Origin: Andrena cerasifolii
Lineage: Eukaryota > Arthropoda > Insecta > Hymenoptera > Andrenidae
Assembly (NCBI RefSeq): GCF_050908995.1
Contig: NC_135120.1
Span: 3,485,433-3,549,432 of the forward strand
Direction of reading: 5' to 3'
DNA length: 64,000 bases
In this document: positions 13,201 through 25,371 of the stretch, one piece after another
How the letters are laid out: each line of letters starts with the position of its first letter
Position numbering within the stretch: position 1 is the stretch's first letter
Notes under the pieces: model-generated
Seen by the model: the letters and a program-made list of their open reading frames with translations, nothing else
Told to the model about the DNA's origin: nothing
The model's database searches: none
Translations under genes and position numbers: made by a program

Positions 13201-16200
13201 ACGAGTAAAACGAGTAAAACGAGTAAAACGAGTAAAACGAGTAAAACGAGTAAAACGAGTAAAACGAGTAAAACGAGTAAAACGAGTAAAACGAGTAAAA
13301 CGAGTAAAACGAGTAAAACGAGTAAAACGAGTAAAACGAGTAAAACGAGTAAAACGAGTAAAACGAGTAAAACGAGTAAAACGAGTAAAACGAGTAAAAC
13401 GAGTAAAACGAGTAAAACGAGCAAAACGAGTAAAACGAGTAAAACGAGTAAAACGAGTAAAACGAGTAAAACGAGTAAAACTAGTAAAACGAGTAAAACG
13501 AGTAAAACGAGTAAAACGAGTAAAACGAGTAAAACGAGTAAAACGAGTAAAACGAGCAAAACGAGCAAAACGAGCAAAACGAGTAAAACGAGCAAAACGA
13601 GCAAAACGAGCAAAACGAGCAAAACGAGCAAAACGAGCAAAACGAGCAAAACGAGCAAAACGAGCAAAACTAGTAAAACGAGCAAAACGAGTAAAACGAG
13701 TAAAACGAGCAAAACGAGTAAAACGAGTAAAACGAGTAAAACGAGTAAAACGAGTAAAACGAGTAAAACGAGTAAAACGAGTAAAACGAGTAAAACGAGT
13801 AAAACGAGTAAAACGAGTAAAACGAGTAATACGAGTAATACGAGAAAAACGAGTAAAACGAGTAAAACGAGTAAAACGAGTAAAACGAGTAAAACGAGTA
13901 ATACGAGTAAAACGAGTAAAACGAGTAAAACGAGTAAAACGAGTAAAACGAGTAAAACGAGTAAAACGAGTAAAACGAGTAAAACGAGTAAAACGAGTAA
14001 AACGAGTAAAACGAGTAAAACGAGTAAAACGAGTAAAACGAGTAAAACGAGCAAAACGAGTAAAACGAGCAAAACGAGTAAAACGAGTAAAACGAGTAAA
14101 ACGAGTAAAACGAGTAAAACGAGTAAAACGAGTAAAACGAGTAAAACTAGCAAAACGAGCAAAACTAGTAAAACGAGCAAAACGAGCAAAACGAGCAAAA
14201 CGAGCAAAACGAGCAAAACGAGCAAAACGAGCAAAACTAGTAAAACGAGTAAGACGAGTAAAACGAGTAAAACGAGAAAAACGAGTAAAACGAGTAAAAC
14301 GAGTAAAACGAGTAAAACGAGTAAAACGAGTAAAACGAGCAAAACGAGTAAAACGAGTAAAACGAGTAAAACGAGTAAAACGAGTAAAACGAGTAAAACG
14401 AGTAAAACGAGTAAAACGAGTAAAACGAGTAAAACGAGTAAAACGAGTAAAACGAGTAAAACGAGTAAAACGAGTAAAACGAGTAAAACGAGTAAAACGA
14501 GTAAAACGAGTAAAACGAGTAAAACGAGTAAAACGAGTAAAACGAGTAAAACGAGTAAAACGAGTAAAACGAGTAAAACGAGTAAAACGAGCAAAACGAG
14601 TAAAACGAGTAAAACGAGTAAAACGAGTAAAACTAGTAAAACGAGCAAAACGAGTAAAACGAGTAAAACGAGTAAAACGAGTAAAACGAGTAAAACGAGT
14701 AAAACGAGTAAAACGAATAAAACGAGTAAAACGAGTAAAACGAGCAAAACGAGCAAAACTAGTAAAACGAGCAAAACGAGCAAAACGAGCAAAACGAGCA
14801 AAACGAGCAAAACGAGCAAAACTAGTAAGACGAGTAAAACGAGTAACACGAGTAAAACGAGTAAAACGAGAAAAACGAGTAAAACGAGTAAAACGAGTAA
14901 AACGAGTAAAACGAGTAAAACGAGTAAAACGAGCAAAACGAGTAAAACGAGTAAAACGAGTAAAACGAGTAAAACTAGTAAAACGAGCAAAATGAGTAAA
15001 ACGAGTAAAACGAGTAAAACGAGTAAAACGAGTAAAACGAGTAAAACGAGTAAAACGAGTAAAACGAGTAAAACGAGCAAAACGAGCAAAACTAGTAAAA
15101 CGAGCAAAACGAGCAAAACGAGCAAAACGAGCAAAACGAGCAAAACGAGTAAAACGAGTAAAACGAGTAAAACGAGTAAAACGAGTAAAACGAGTAAAAC
15201 GAGTAAAACGAGTAAAACGAGCAAAACGAGTAAAACGAGTAAAACGAGTAAAACGAGTAAAACGAGTAAAACGAGTAAAACGAGTAAAACGAATAAAACG
15301 AGTAAAACGAGTAAAACGAGCAAAACGAGCAAAACTAGTAAAACGAGCAAAACGAGCAAAACGAGTAAAACGAGCAAAACGAGCAAAACTAGTAAAACGA
15401 GCAAAACGAGCAAAACGAGCAAAACGAGCAAAACGAGTAAAACGAGTAAAACGAGTAAAACGAGCAAAACGAGCAAAACTAGTAAAACGAGCAAAACGAG
15501 CAAAACGAGCAAAACGAGCAAAACGAGCAAAACGAGCAAAACTAGTAAGACGAGTAAAACGAGTAAGACGAGTAAAACGAGTAAAACGAGAAAAACGAGT
15601 AAAACGAGTAAAACGAGTAAAACGAGTAAAACGAGTAAAACGAGTAAAACGAGCAAAACGAGTAAAACGAGTAAAACGAGTAAAACGAGTAAAACTAGTA
15701 AAACGAGCAAAATGAGTAAAACGAGTAAAACGAGTAAAACGAGTAAAACGAGTAAAACGAGTAAAACGAGTAAAACGAGTAAAACGAGTAAAACGAGCAA
15801 AACGAGCAAAACTAGTAAAACGAGCAAAACGAGCAAAACGAGCAAAACGAGCAAAACGAGCAAAACGAGTAAAACGAGTAAAACGAGTAAAACGAGTAAA
15901 ACGAGTAAAACGAGTAAAACGAGTAAAACGAGTAAAACGAGTAAAACGAGTAAAACGAGTAAAACGAGTAAAACGAGTAAAACGAGTAAAACTAGTAAAA
16001 CGAGCAAAACGAGTAAAACGAGTAAAACGAGTAAAACGAGTAAAACGAGTAAAACGAGTAAAACTAGTAAAACGAGTAAAACGAGTAAAACGAGTAAAAC
16101 GAGTAAAACGAGTAAAACGAGCAAAACGAGCAAAACGAGCAAAACGAGCAAAACGAGCAAAACGAGCAAAACGAGCAAAACGAGCAAAACGAGCAAAACG

Positions 16201-19200
16201 AGCAAAACGAGCAAAACTAGTAAAACGAGCAAAACGAGTAAAACGAGTAAAACGAGTAAAACGAGTAAAACGAGTAAAACGAGTAAAACGAGTAAAACGA
16301 GTAAAACTAGTAAAACGAGTAAAACGAGTAAAACGAGTAAAACGAGTAAAACGAGTAAAACGAGCAAAACGAGCAAAACGAGTAAAACGAGCAAAACGAG
16401 CAAAACGAGCAAAACGAGCAAAACGAGCAAAACGAGCAAAACGAGCAAAACTAGTAAAACGAGCAAAACGAGTAAAACGAGTAAAACGAGCAAAACGAGT
16501 AAAACGAGTAAAACGAGTAAAACGAGTAAAACGAGTAAAACGAGTAAAACGAGTAAAACGAGTAAAACGAGTAAAACGAGTAAAACGAGTAAAACGAGTA
16601 AAACGAGTAAAACGAGTAATACGAGTAATACGAGAAAAACGAGTAAAACGAGTAAAACGAGTAAAACGAGTAAAACGAGTAATACGAGTAATACGAGTAA
16701 AACGAGTAAAACGAGTAATACGAGTAAAACGAGTAAAACGAGTAAAACGAGTAAAACGAGTAAAACGAGTAAAACGAGTAAAACGAGTAAAACGAGTAAA
16801 ACGAGTAAAACGAGTAAAACGAGTAAAACGAGTAAAACGAGTAAAACGAGTAAAACGAGTAAAACGAGTAAAACGAGTAAAACGAGTAAAACGAGTAAAA
16901 CGAGTAAAACGAGTAAAACGAGCAAAACGAGCAAAACTAGTAAAACTAGTAAAACGAGCAAAACGAGCAAAACGAGCAAAACGAGTAAAACGAGTAAAAC
17001 GAGTAAAACGAGTAAAACGAGTAAAACGAGTAAAACGAGTAAAACGAGTAAAACGAGTAAAACGAGTAAAACGAGTAAAACGAGTAAAACGAGTAAAACG
17101 AGTAAAACGAGTAAAACTAGTAAAACGAGCAAAACGAGTAAAACGAGTAAAACGAGTAAAACGAGTAAAACGAGTAAAACGAGTAAAACTAGTAAAACGA
17201 GTAAAACGAGTAAAACGAGTAAAACGAGTAAAACGAGTAAAACGAGTAAAACGAGCAAAACGAGCAAAACGAGCAAAACGAGTAAAACGAGCAAAACGAG
17301 CAAAACGAGCAAAACGAGCAAAACGAGCAAAACGAGCAAAACGAGCAAAACGAGCAAAACGAGTAAAACGAGCAAAACGAGTAAAACGAGTAAAACGAGT
17401 AAAACGAGTAAAACGAGTAAAACGAGTAAAACGAGTAAAACGAGTAAAACTAGTAAAACGAGTAAAACGAGTAAAACGAGTAAAACGAGTAAAACGAGTA
17501 AAACGAGCAAAACGAGCAAAACGAGTAAAACGAGCAAAACGAGCAAAACGAGCAAAACGAGCAAAACGAGCAAAACGAGCAAAACGAGCAAAACTAGTAA
17601 AACGAGCAAAACGAGTAAAACGAGTAAAACGAGCAAAACGAGTAAAACGAGTAAAACGAGTAAAACGAGTAAAACGAGTAAAACGAGTAAAACGAGTAAA
17701 ACGAGTAAAACGAGTAAAACGAGTAAAACGAGTAAAACGAGTAAAACGAGTAAAACGAGTAAAACGAGTAAAACGAGTAAAACGAGTAAAACGAGTAAAA
17801 CGAGTAAAACGAGTAAAACGAGTAAAACTAGTAAAACGAGCAAAATGAGTAAAACGAGTAAAACGAGTAAAACGAGTAAAACGAGTAAAACGAGTAAAAC
17901 GAGTAAAACGAGCAAAACGAGTAAAACGAGTAAAACGAGTAAAACGAGTAAAACGAGTAAAACGAGTAAAACGAGTAAAACGAGTAAAACGAGTAAAACG
18001 AGTAATACGAGTAATACGAGAAAAACGAGTAAAACGAGTAAAACGAGTAAAACGAGTAAAACGAGTAAAACGAGTAAAACGAGTAAAACGAGTAAAACGA
18101 GTAAAACGAGTAAAACGAGTAATACGAGTAATACGAGTAAAACGAGTAAAACGAGTAATACGAGTAAAACGAGTAAAACGAGTAAAACGAGTAAAACGAG
18201 TAAAACGAGTAAAACGAGCAAAACGAGCAAAACGAGCAAAACGAGTAAAACGAGCAAAACGAGCAAAACGAGCAAAACGAGCAAAACGAGCAAAACGAGC
18301 AAAACGAGCAAAACTAGTAAAACGAGCAAAACGAGTAAAACGAGTAAAACGAGTAAAACGAGTAAAACGAGTAAAACGAGTAAAACGAGTAAAACGAGTA
18401 AAACTAGTAAAACGAGTAAAACGAGTAAAACGAGTAAAACGAGTAAAACGAGCAAAACGAGCAAAACGAGTAAAACGAGCAAAACGAGCAAAACGAGCAA
18501 AACGAGCAAAACGAGCAAAACGAGCAAAACGAGTAAAACGAGCAAAACGAGCAAAACGAGCAAAACGAGCAAAACGAGCAAAACGAGCAAAACGAGCAAA
18601 ACTAGTAAAACGAGCAAAACGAGTAAAACGAGTAAAACGAGTAAAACGAGTAAAACGAGTAAAACGAGTAAAACGAGTAAAACGAGTAAAACTAGTAAAA
18701 CGAGTAAAACGAGTAAAACGAGTAAAACGAGTAAAACGAGTAAAACGAGCAAAACGAGCAAAACGAGTAAAACGAGCAAAACGAGCAAAACGAGCAAAAC
18801 GAGCAAAACGAGCAAAACGAGCAAAACGAGCAAAACTAGTAAAACGAGCAAAACGAGTAAAACGAGTAAAACGAGCAAAACGAGTAAAACGAGTAAAACG
18901 AGTAAAACGAGTAAAACGAGTAAAACGAGTAAAACGAGTAAAACGAGTAAAACGAGTAAAACGAGTAAAACGAGTAAAACGAGTAAAACGAGTAAAACGA
19001 GTAATACGAGTAATACGAGAAAAACGAGTAAAACGAGTAAAACGAGTAAAACGAGTAAAACGAGTAAAACGAGTAAAACGAGTAATACGAGTAATACGAG
19101 TAAAACGAGTAAAACGAGTAATACGAGTAAAACGAGTAAAACGAGTAAAACGAGTAAAACGAGTAAAACGAGTAAAACGAGTAAAACGAGTAAAACGAGT

Positions 19201-20300
19201 AAAACGAGTAAAACGAGTAAAACGAGTAAAACGAGTAAAACGAGTAAAACGAGTAAAACGAGTAAAACGAGTAAAACGAGTAAAACGAGTAAAACGAGTA
19301 AAACGAGTAAAACGAGTAAAACGAGTAAAACGAGTAAAACGAGTAAAACGAGTAAAACGAGTAAAACGAGTAAAACGAGTAAAACGAGTAAAACGAGTAA
19401 AACGAGTAAAACGAGTAAAACGAGTAAAACGAGTAAAACGAGTAAAACGAGTAAAACGAGTAAAACGAGCAAAACGAGTAAAACGAGTAAAACGAGTAAA
19501 ACGAGTAAAACTAGTAAAACGAGCAAAATGAGTAAAACGAGTAAAACGAGTAAAACGAGTAAAACGAGTAAAACGAGTAAAACGAGTAAAACGAGTAAAA
19601 CGAGTAAAACGAGTAAAACGAGCAAAACGAGCAAAACTAGTAAAACGAGCAAAACGAGCAAAACGAGCAAAACGAGCAAAACGAGCAAAACGAGCAAAAC
19701 TAGTAAGACGAGTAAAACGAGTAAGACGAGTAAAACGAGTAAAACGAGAAAAACGAGTAAAACGAGTAAAACGAGTAAAACGAGTAAAACGAGTAAAACG
19801 AGTAAAACGAGCAAAACGAGTAAAACGAGTAAAACGAGTAAAACTAGTAAAACGAGCAAAACGAGTAAAACGAGTAAAACGAGTAAAACGAGTAAAACGA
19901 GTAAAACGAGTAAAACGAGTAAAACGAGTAAAACGAGTAAAACGAGTAAAACGAGAAAAACGAGTAAAACGAGTAAAACGAGTAAAACGAGTAAAACGAG
20001 AAAAACGAGTAAAACGAGTAAAACGAGTAAAACGAGTAAAACGAGTAAAACGAATAATACGAGTAATACGAGTAATACGAGTAAAACGAGTAAAACGAGT
20101 AAAACGAGTAAAACGAGTAATACGAGTAATACGAGTAAAACGAGTAAAACGAGTAAAACGAGTAAAACGAGTAAAACGAGTAATACGAGTAATACGAGTA
20201 AAACGAGTAAAACGAGTAAAACGAGTAAAACGAGTAAAACGAGTAAAACGAGTAAAACGAGTAAAACGAGTAAAACGAGTAAAACGCGTAAAACGAGTAA
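10271..20300 (+). repeat. Satellite domain nearly free of the AGA variant
   Basis: In this roughly 10-kb part of the array the AGTAGAACG variant, which forms long alternating blocks elsewhere, is essentially absent (an isolated monomer occurs near 12,985). The ATGCGTAAAACGTGT marker is also missing. Runs of AGC monomers, ACTAGT monomers and ATGAG monomers dominate instead. It is flanked by AGA-rich blocks at about 10,005 to 10,270 and 20,300 to 20,520. The limits are approximate and were read by eye. Confidence 0.75.
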
Positions 20301-23300
20301 AACGAGTAGAACGAGTAAAACGAGTAGAACGAGTAAAACGAGTAGAACGAGTAAAACGAGTAGAACGAGTAAAACGAGTAGAACGAGTAGAACGAGTAGA
20401 ACGAGTAGAACGAGTAGAACGAGTAGAACGAGTAAAACGAGTAGAACGAGTAAAACGAGTAAAACGAGTAGAACGAGTAAAACGAGTAAAACGAGTAAAA
20501 CGAGTAGAACGAGTAAAACGAGCAAAACTAGTAAAACGAGTAAAACGAGTAAAACGAGTAAAACGAGCAAAACGAGTAAAACGAGTAAAACGAGTAAAAC
20601 GAGCAAAACGAGCAAAACTAGTAAAACGAGCAAAACGAGCAAAACGAGCAAAACGAGCAAAACTAGTAAGACGAGTAAAACGAGTAAAACGAGCAAAACG
20701 AGCAAAACGAGCAAAACGAGCAAAACGAGCAAAACGAGTAAAACGAGCAAAACTAGTAAAACGAGCAAAACGAGTAAAACGAGTAAAACGAGTAAAACGA
20801 GTAAAACGAGTAAAACGAGTAAAACGAGTAAAACGAGTAAAACGAGTAAAACGAGTAAAACGAGTAAAACGAGTAAAACGAGTAAAACGAGTAAAACGAG
20901 TAAAACGAGTAAAACGAGTAAAACGAGTAAAACGAGTAAAACGAGTAAAACGAGTAAAACGAGTAAAACGAGTAAAACGAGTAAAACGAGTAAAACGAGT
21001 AAAACGAGTAAAGCGAGTAAAACGAGTAAAACTAGTAAAACGAGCAAAACGAGTAAAACGAGTAAAACGAGTAAAACGAGTAAAACGAGTAAAACGAGTA
21101 AAACTAGTAAAACGAGTAAAACGAGTAAAACGAGTAAAACGAGTAAAACGAGTAAAACGAGTAAAACGAGCAAAACGAGCAAAACGAGCAAAACGAGCAA
21201 AACGAGCAAAACGAGCAAAACTAGTAAAACGAGCAAAACGAGCAAAACGAGCAAAACGAGCAAAACGAGCAAAACGAGCAAAACTAGTAAGACGAGTAAA
21301 ACGAGTAAAACGAGTAAAACGAGTAAAACGAGTAAAACGAGTAAAACGAGTAAAACGAGTAAAACGAGTAAAACGAGTAAAACGAGTAAAACGAGCAAAA
21401 CGAGCAAAACTAGTAAAACGAGCAAAACGAGCAAAACGAGCAAAACGAGCAAAACGAGCAAAACGAGCAAAACTAGTAAGACGAGTAAAACGAGTAAGAC
21501 GAGTAAAACGAGTAAAACGAGAAAAACGAGTAAAACGAGTAAAACGAGTAAAACGAGTAAAACGAGTAAAACGAGTAAAACGAGCAAAACGAGTAAAACG
21601 AGTAAAACGAGTAAAACGAGTAAAACTAGTAAAACGAGCAAAATGAGTAAAACGAGTAAAACGAGTAAAACGAGTAAAACGAGTAAAACGAGTAAAACGA
21701 GTAAAACGAGCAAAACGAGCAAAACTAGTAAAACGAGCAAAACGAGCAAAACGAGCAAAACGAGCAAAACGAGTAAAACGAGTAAAACGAGTAAAACGAG
21801 TAAAACGAGTAAAACGAGTAAAACGAGTAAAACGAGTAAAACGAGTAAAACGAGTAAAACGAGTAAAACGAGTAAAACGAGTAAAACGAGTAAAACGAGT
21901 AAAACGAGTAAAACTAGTAAAACGAGCAAAACGAGTAAAACGAGTAAAACGAGTAAAACGAGTAAAACGAGTAAAACGAGTAAAACTAGTAAAACGAGTA
22001 AAACTAGTAAAACGAGTAAAACGAGTAAAACGAGTAAAACGAGTAAAACGAGTAAAACGAGTAAAACGAGCAAAACGAGCAAAACGAGCAAAACGAGCAA
22101 AACGAGTAAAACGAGCAAAACGAGCAAAACGAGCAAAACGAGCAAAACGAGCAAAACGAGCAAAACGAGCAAAACGAGCAAAACGAGCAAAACTAGTAAA
22201 ACGAGCAAAACGAGTAAAACGAGTAAAACGAGCAAAACGAGTAAAACGAGTAAAACGAGTAAAACGAGTAAAACGAGTAAAACGAGTAAAACGAGTAAAA
22301 CGAGTAAAACGAGTAAAACGAGTAAAACGAGTAAAACGAGTAAAACGAGTAATACGAGTAATACGAGAAAAACGAGTAAAACGAGTAAAACGAGTAAAAC
22401 GAGTAAAACGAGTAAAACGAGTAATACGAGTAATACGAGTAAAACGAGTAAAACGAGTAAAACGAGTAAAACGAGTAAAACGAGTAAAACGAGTAAAACG
22501 AGTAAAACGAGTAAAACGAGTAAAACGAGTAAAACGAGTAAAACGAGTAAAACGAGTAAAACGAGTAAAACGAGTAAAACGAGTAAAACGAGTAAAACGA
22601 GTAAAACGAGTAAAACGAGTAAAACGAGTAAAACGAGTAAAACGAGTAAAACGAGTAAAACGAGTAAAACGAGTAAAACGAGTAAAACGAGTAAAACGAG
22701 TAAAACGAGTAAAACGAGTAAAACGAGTAAAACGAGTAAAACGAGTAAAACGAGTAAAACGAGTAAAACGAGCAAAACGAGCAAAACGAGTAAAACGAGT
22801 AAAACGAGTAAAACGAGTAAAACGAGTAAAACTAGTAAAACGAGCAAAATGAGTAAAACGAGTAAAACGAGTAAAACGAGTAAAACGAGTAAAACGAGTA
22901 AAACGAGTAAAACGAGTAAAACGAGTAAAACGAGTAAAACGAGCAAAACGAGCAAAACTAGTAAAACGAGCAAAACGAGCAAAACGAGCAAAACGAGCAA
23001 AACGAGCAAAACGAGCAAAACTAGTAAGACGAGTAAAACGAGTAAGACGAGTAAAACGAGTAAAACGAGAAAAACGAGTAAAACGAGTAAAACGAGTAAA
23101 ACGAGTAAAACGAGTAAAACGAGTAAAACGAGTAAAACGAGAAAAACGAGTAAAACGAGTAAAACGAGTAAAACGAGTAAAACGAGAAAAACGAGTAAAA
23201 CGAGTAAAACGAGTAAAACGAGTAAAACGAGTAAAACGAATAATACGAGTAATACGAGTAAAACGAGTAAAACGAGTAAAACGAGTAAAACGAGTAAAAC

Positions 23301-23922
23301 GAGTAATACGAGTAATACGAGTAAAACGAGTAAAACGAGTAAAACGAGTAAAACGAGTAAAACGAGTAAAACGAGCAAAACGAGCAAAACTAGTAAAACG
23401 AGCAAAACGAGCAAAACGAGCAAAACGAGCAAAACTAGTAAGACGAGTAAAACGAGTAAAACGAGCAAAACGAGCAAAACGAGCAAAACGAGCAAAACGA
23501 GTAAAACGAGCAAAACTAGTAAAACGAGCAAAACGAGTAAAACGAGTAAAACGAGTAAAACGAGTAAAACGAGTAAAACGAGTAAAACGAGTAAAACGAG
23601 TAAAACGAGTAAAACGAGTAAAACGAGTAAAACGAGTAAAACGAGTAAAACGAGTAAAACGAGTAAAACGAGTAAAACGAGTAAAACGAGTAAAACGAGT
23701 AAAACGAGTAAAACGAGTAAAACGAGTAAAACGAGTAAAACGAGTAAAACGAGTAAAACGAGTAAAACGAGTAAAACGAGTAAAACGAGTAAAACGAGTA
23801 AAACGAGTAAAACTAGTAAAACGAGCAAAACGAGTAAAACGAGTAAAACGAGTAAAACGAGTAAAACGAGTAAAACGAGTAAAACTAGTAAAACGAGTAA
23901 AACGAGTAAAACGAGTAAAACG

Positions 23923-23933
23923 AGTAAAAAACG
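23923..23933 (+). repeat. 11-bp satellite monomer (+2 register shift)
   Basis: This monomer has six A residues where the others have four, making it 11 bp long. It is one of only two register-breaking monomers seen in 57.5 kb and shifts all downstream monomers by 2 bp until the 7-bp monomer at 25,365. A homopolymer sequencing error is possible, but the uniform AGC run that begins 18 bp downstream marks this as a distinct place in the array. Confidence 0.85.
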
Positions 23934-23951
23934 AGTAAAACGAGTAAAACG

Positions 23952-24140
23952 AGCAAAACGAGCAAAACGAGCAAAACGAGCAAAACGAGCAAAACGAGCA
24001 AAACGAGCAAAACGAGCAAAACGAGCAAAACGAGCAAAACGAGCAAAACGAGCAAAACGAGCAAAACGAGCAAAACGAGCAAAACGAGCAAAACGAGCAA
24101 AACGAGCAAAACGAGCAAAACGAGCAAAACGAGCAAAACT
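23952..24140 (+). repeat. Homogeneous run of 21 AGC-variant monomers
   Basis: Twenty-one consecutive monomers carry AGC in place of AGT, the last also carrying ACT for ACG. Elsewhere AGC monomers occur in runs of up to about ten, mixed with AGT. The run starts 18 bp after the 11-bp monomer, consistent with a recent local amplification or gene-conversion tract next to a repaired break (inference). Confidence 0.85.
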
Positions 24141-25364
24141 AGTAAAACGAGCAAAACGAGTAAAACGAGTAAAACGAGCAAAACGAGTAAAACGAGTAAA
24201 ACGAGTAAAACGAGTAAAACGAGTAAAACGAGTAAAACGAGTAAAACGAGTAAAACGAGTAAAACGAGTAAAACGAGTAAAACGAGTAAAACGAGTAATA
24301 CGAGTAATACGAGAAAAACGAGTAAAACGAGTAAAACGAGTAAAACGAGTAAAACGAGTAAAACGAGTAATACGAGTAATACGAGTAAAACGAGTAAAAC
24401 GAGTAATACGAGTAAAACGAGTAAAACGAGTAAAACGAGTAAAACGAGTAAAACGAGTAATACGAGTAATACGAGTAAAACGAGTAAAACGAGTAAAACG
24501 AGTAAAACGAGTAAAACGAGTAAAACGAGTAATACGAGTAATACGAGTAAAACGAGTAAAACGAGTAAAACGAGTAAAACGAGTAAAACGAGTAAAACGA
24601 GTAAAACGAGTAAAACGTGTAAAACGAGTAAAACGAGTAAAACGAGTAAAACGAGTAAAACGAGTAAAACGAGTAAAATGCGTAAAACGTGTAAAACGAG
24701 TAAAACGAGTAAAACGAGCAAAACGAGTAAAACGAGTAAAACGAGTAAAACGAGTAAAACGCGTAAAACGCGTAAAACGAGTAAAACGAGTAGAACGAGT
24801 AGAACGAGTAAAACGAGTAAAACGAGTAAAACGAGTAAAACGAGTAAAACGAGTAAAACGAGTAAAACGAGTAAAACGAGTAAAACGAGTAAAACGAGTA
24901 AAACGAGTAAAACGAGTAGAACGAGTAAAACGAGTAGAACGAGTAAAACGAGTAGAACGAGTAAAACGAGTAGAACGAGTAAAACGAGTAGAACGAGCAA
25001 AACGAGTAAAACGAGTAAAACGAGTAAAACGAGTAAAACGAGTAAAACGAGTAAAACGCGTAAAACGAGTAGAACGAGTAAAACGAGTAGAACGAGTAAA
25101 ACGAGTAGAACGAGTAAAACGAGTAAAACGAGTAAAACGAGTAAAACGAGTAAAACGAGTAAAACGAGTAAAACGAGTAAAACGAGTAAAACGAGTAAAA
25201 CGAGTAAAACGAGTAAAACGAGTAAAACGAGTAAAACGAGTAAAACGAGTAAAACGAGTAAAACGCGTAAAACGAGTAAAACGAGTAAAACGAGTAGAAC
25301 GAGTAAAACGAGTAAAACGAGTAAAACGAGTAAAACGAGTAAAACGAGTAAAACGAGTAAAACG

Positions 25365-25371
25365 AGTAACG
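25365..25371 (+). repeat. 7-bp satellite monomer (-2 register shift)
   Basis: This monomer reads AGTAACG, two A residues short. It exactly cancels the +2 shift introduced at 23,923 and restores the register used in the rest of the array. It sits just before an AGA/AAA alternating block. Spacings between the marker doublets on either side agree with these being the only net length changes. Confidence 0.85.
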
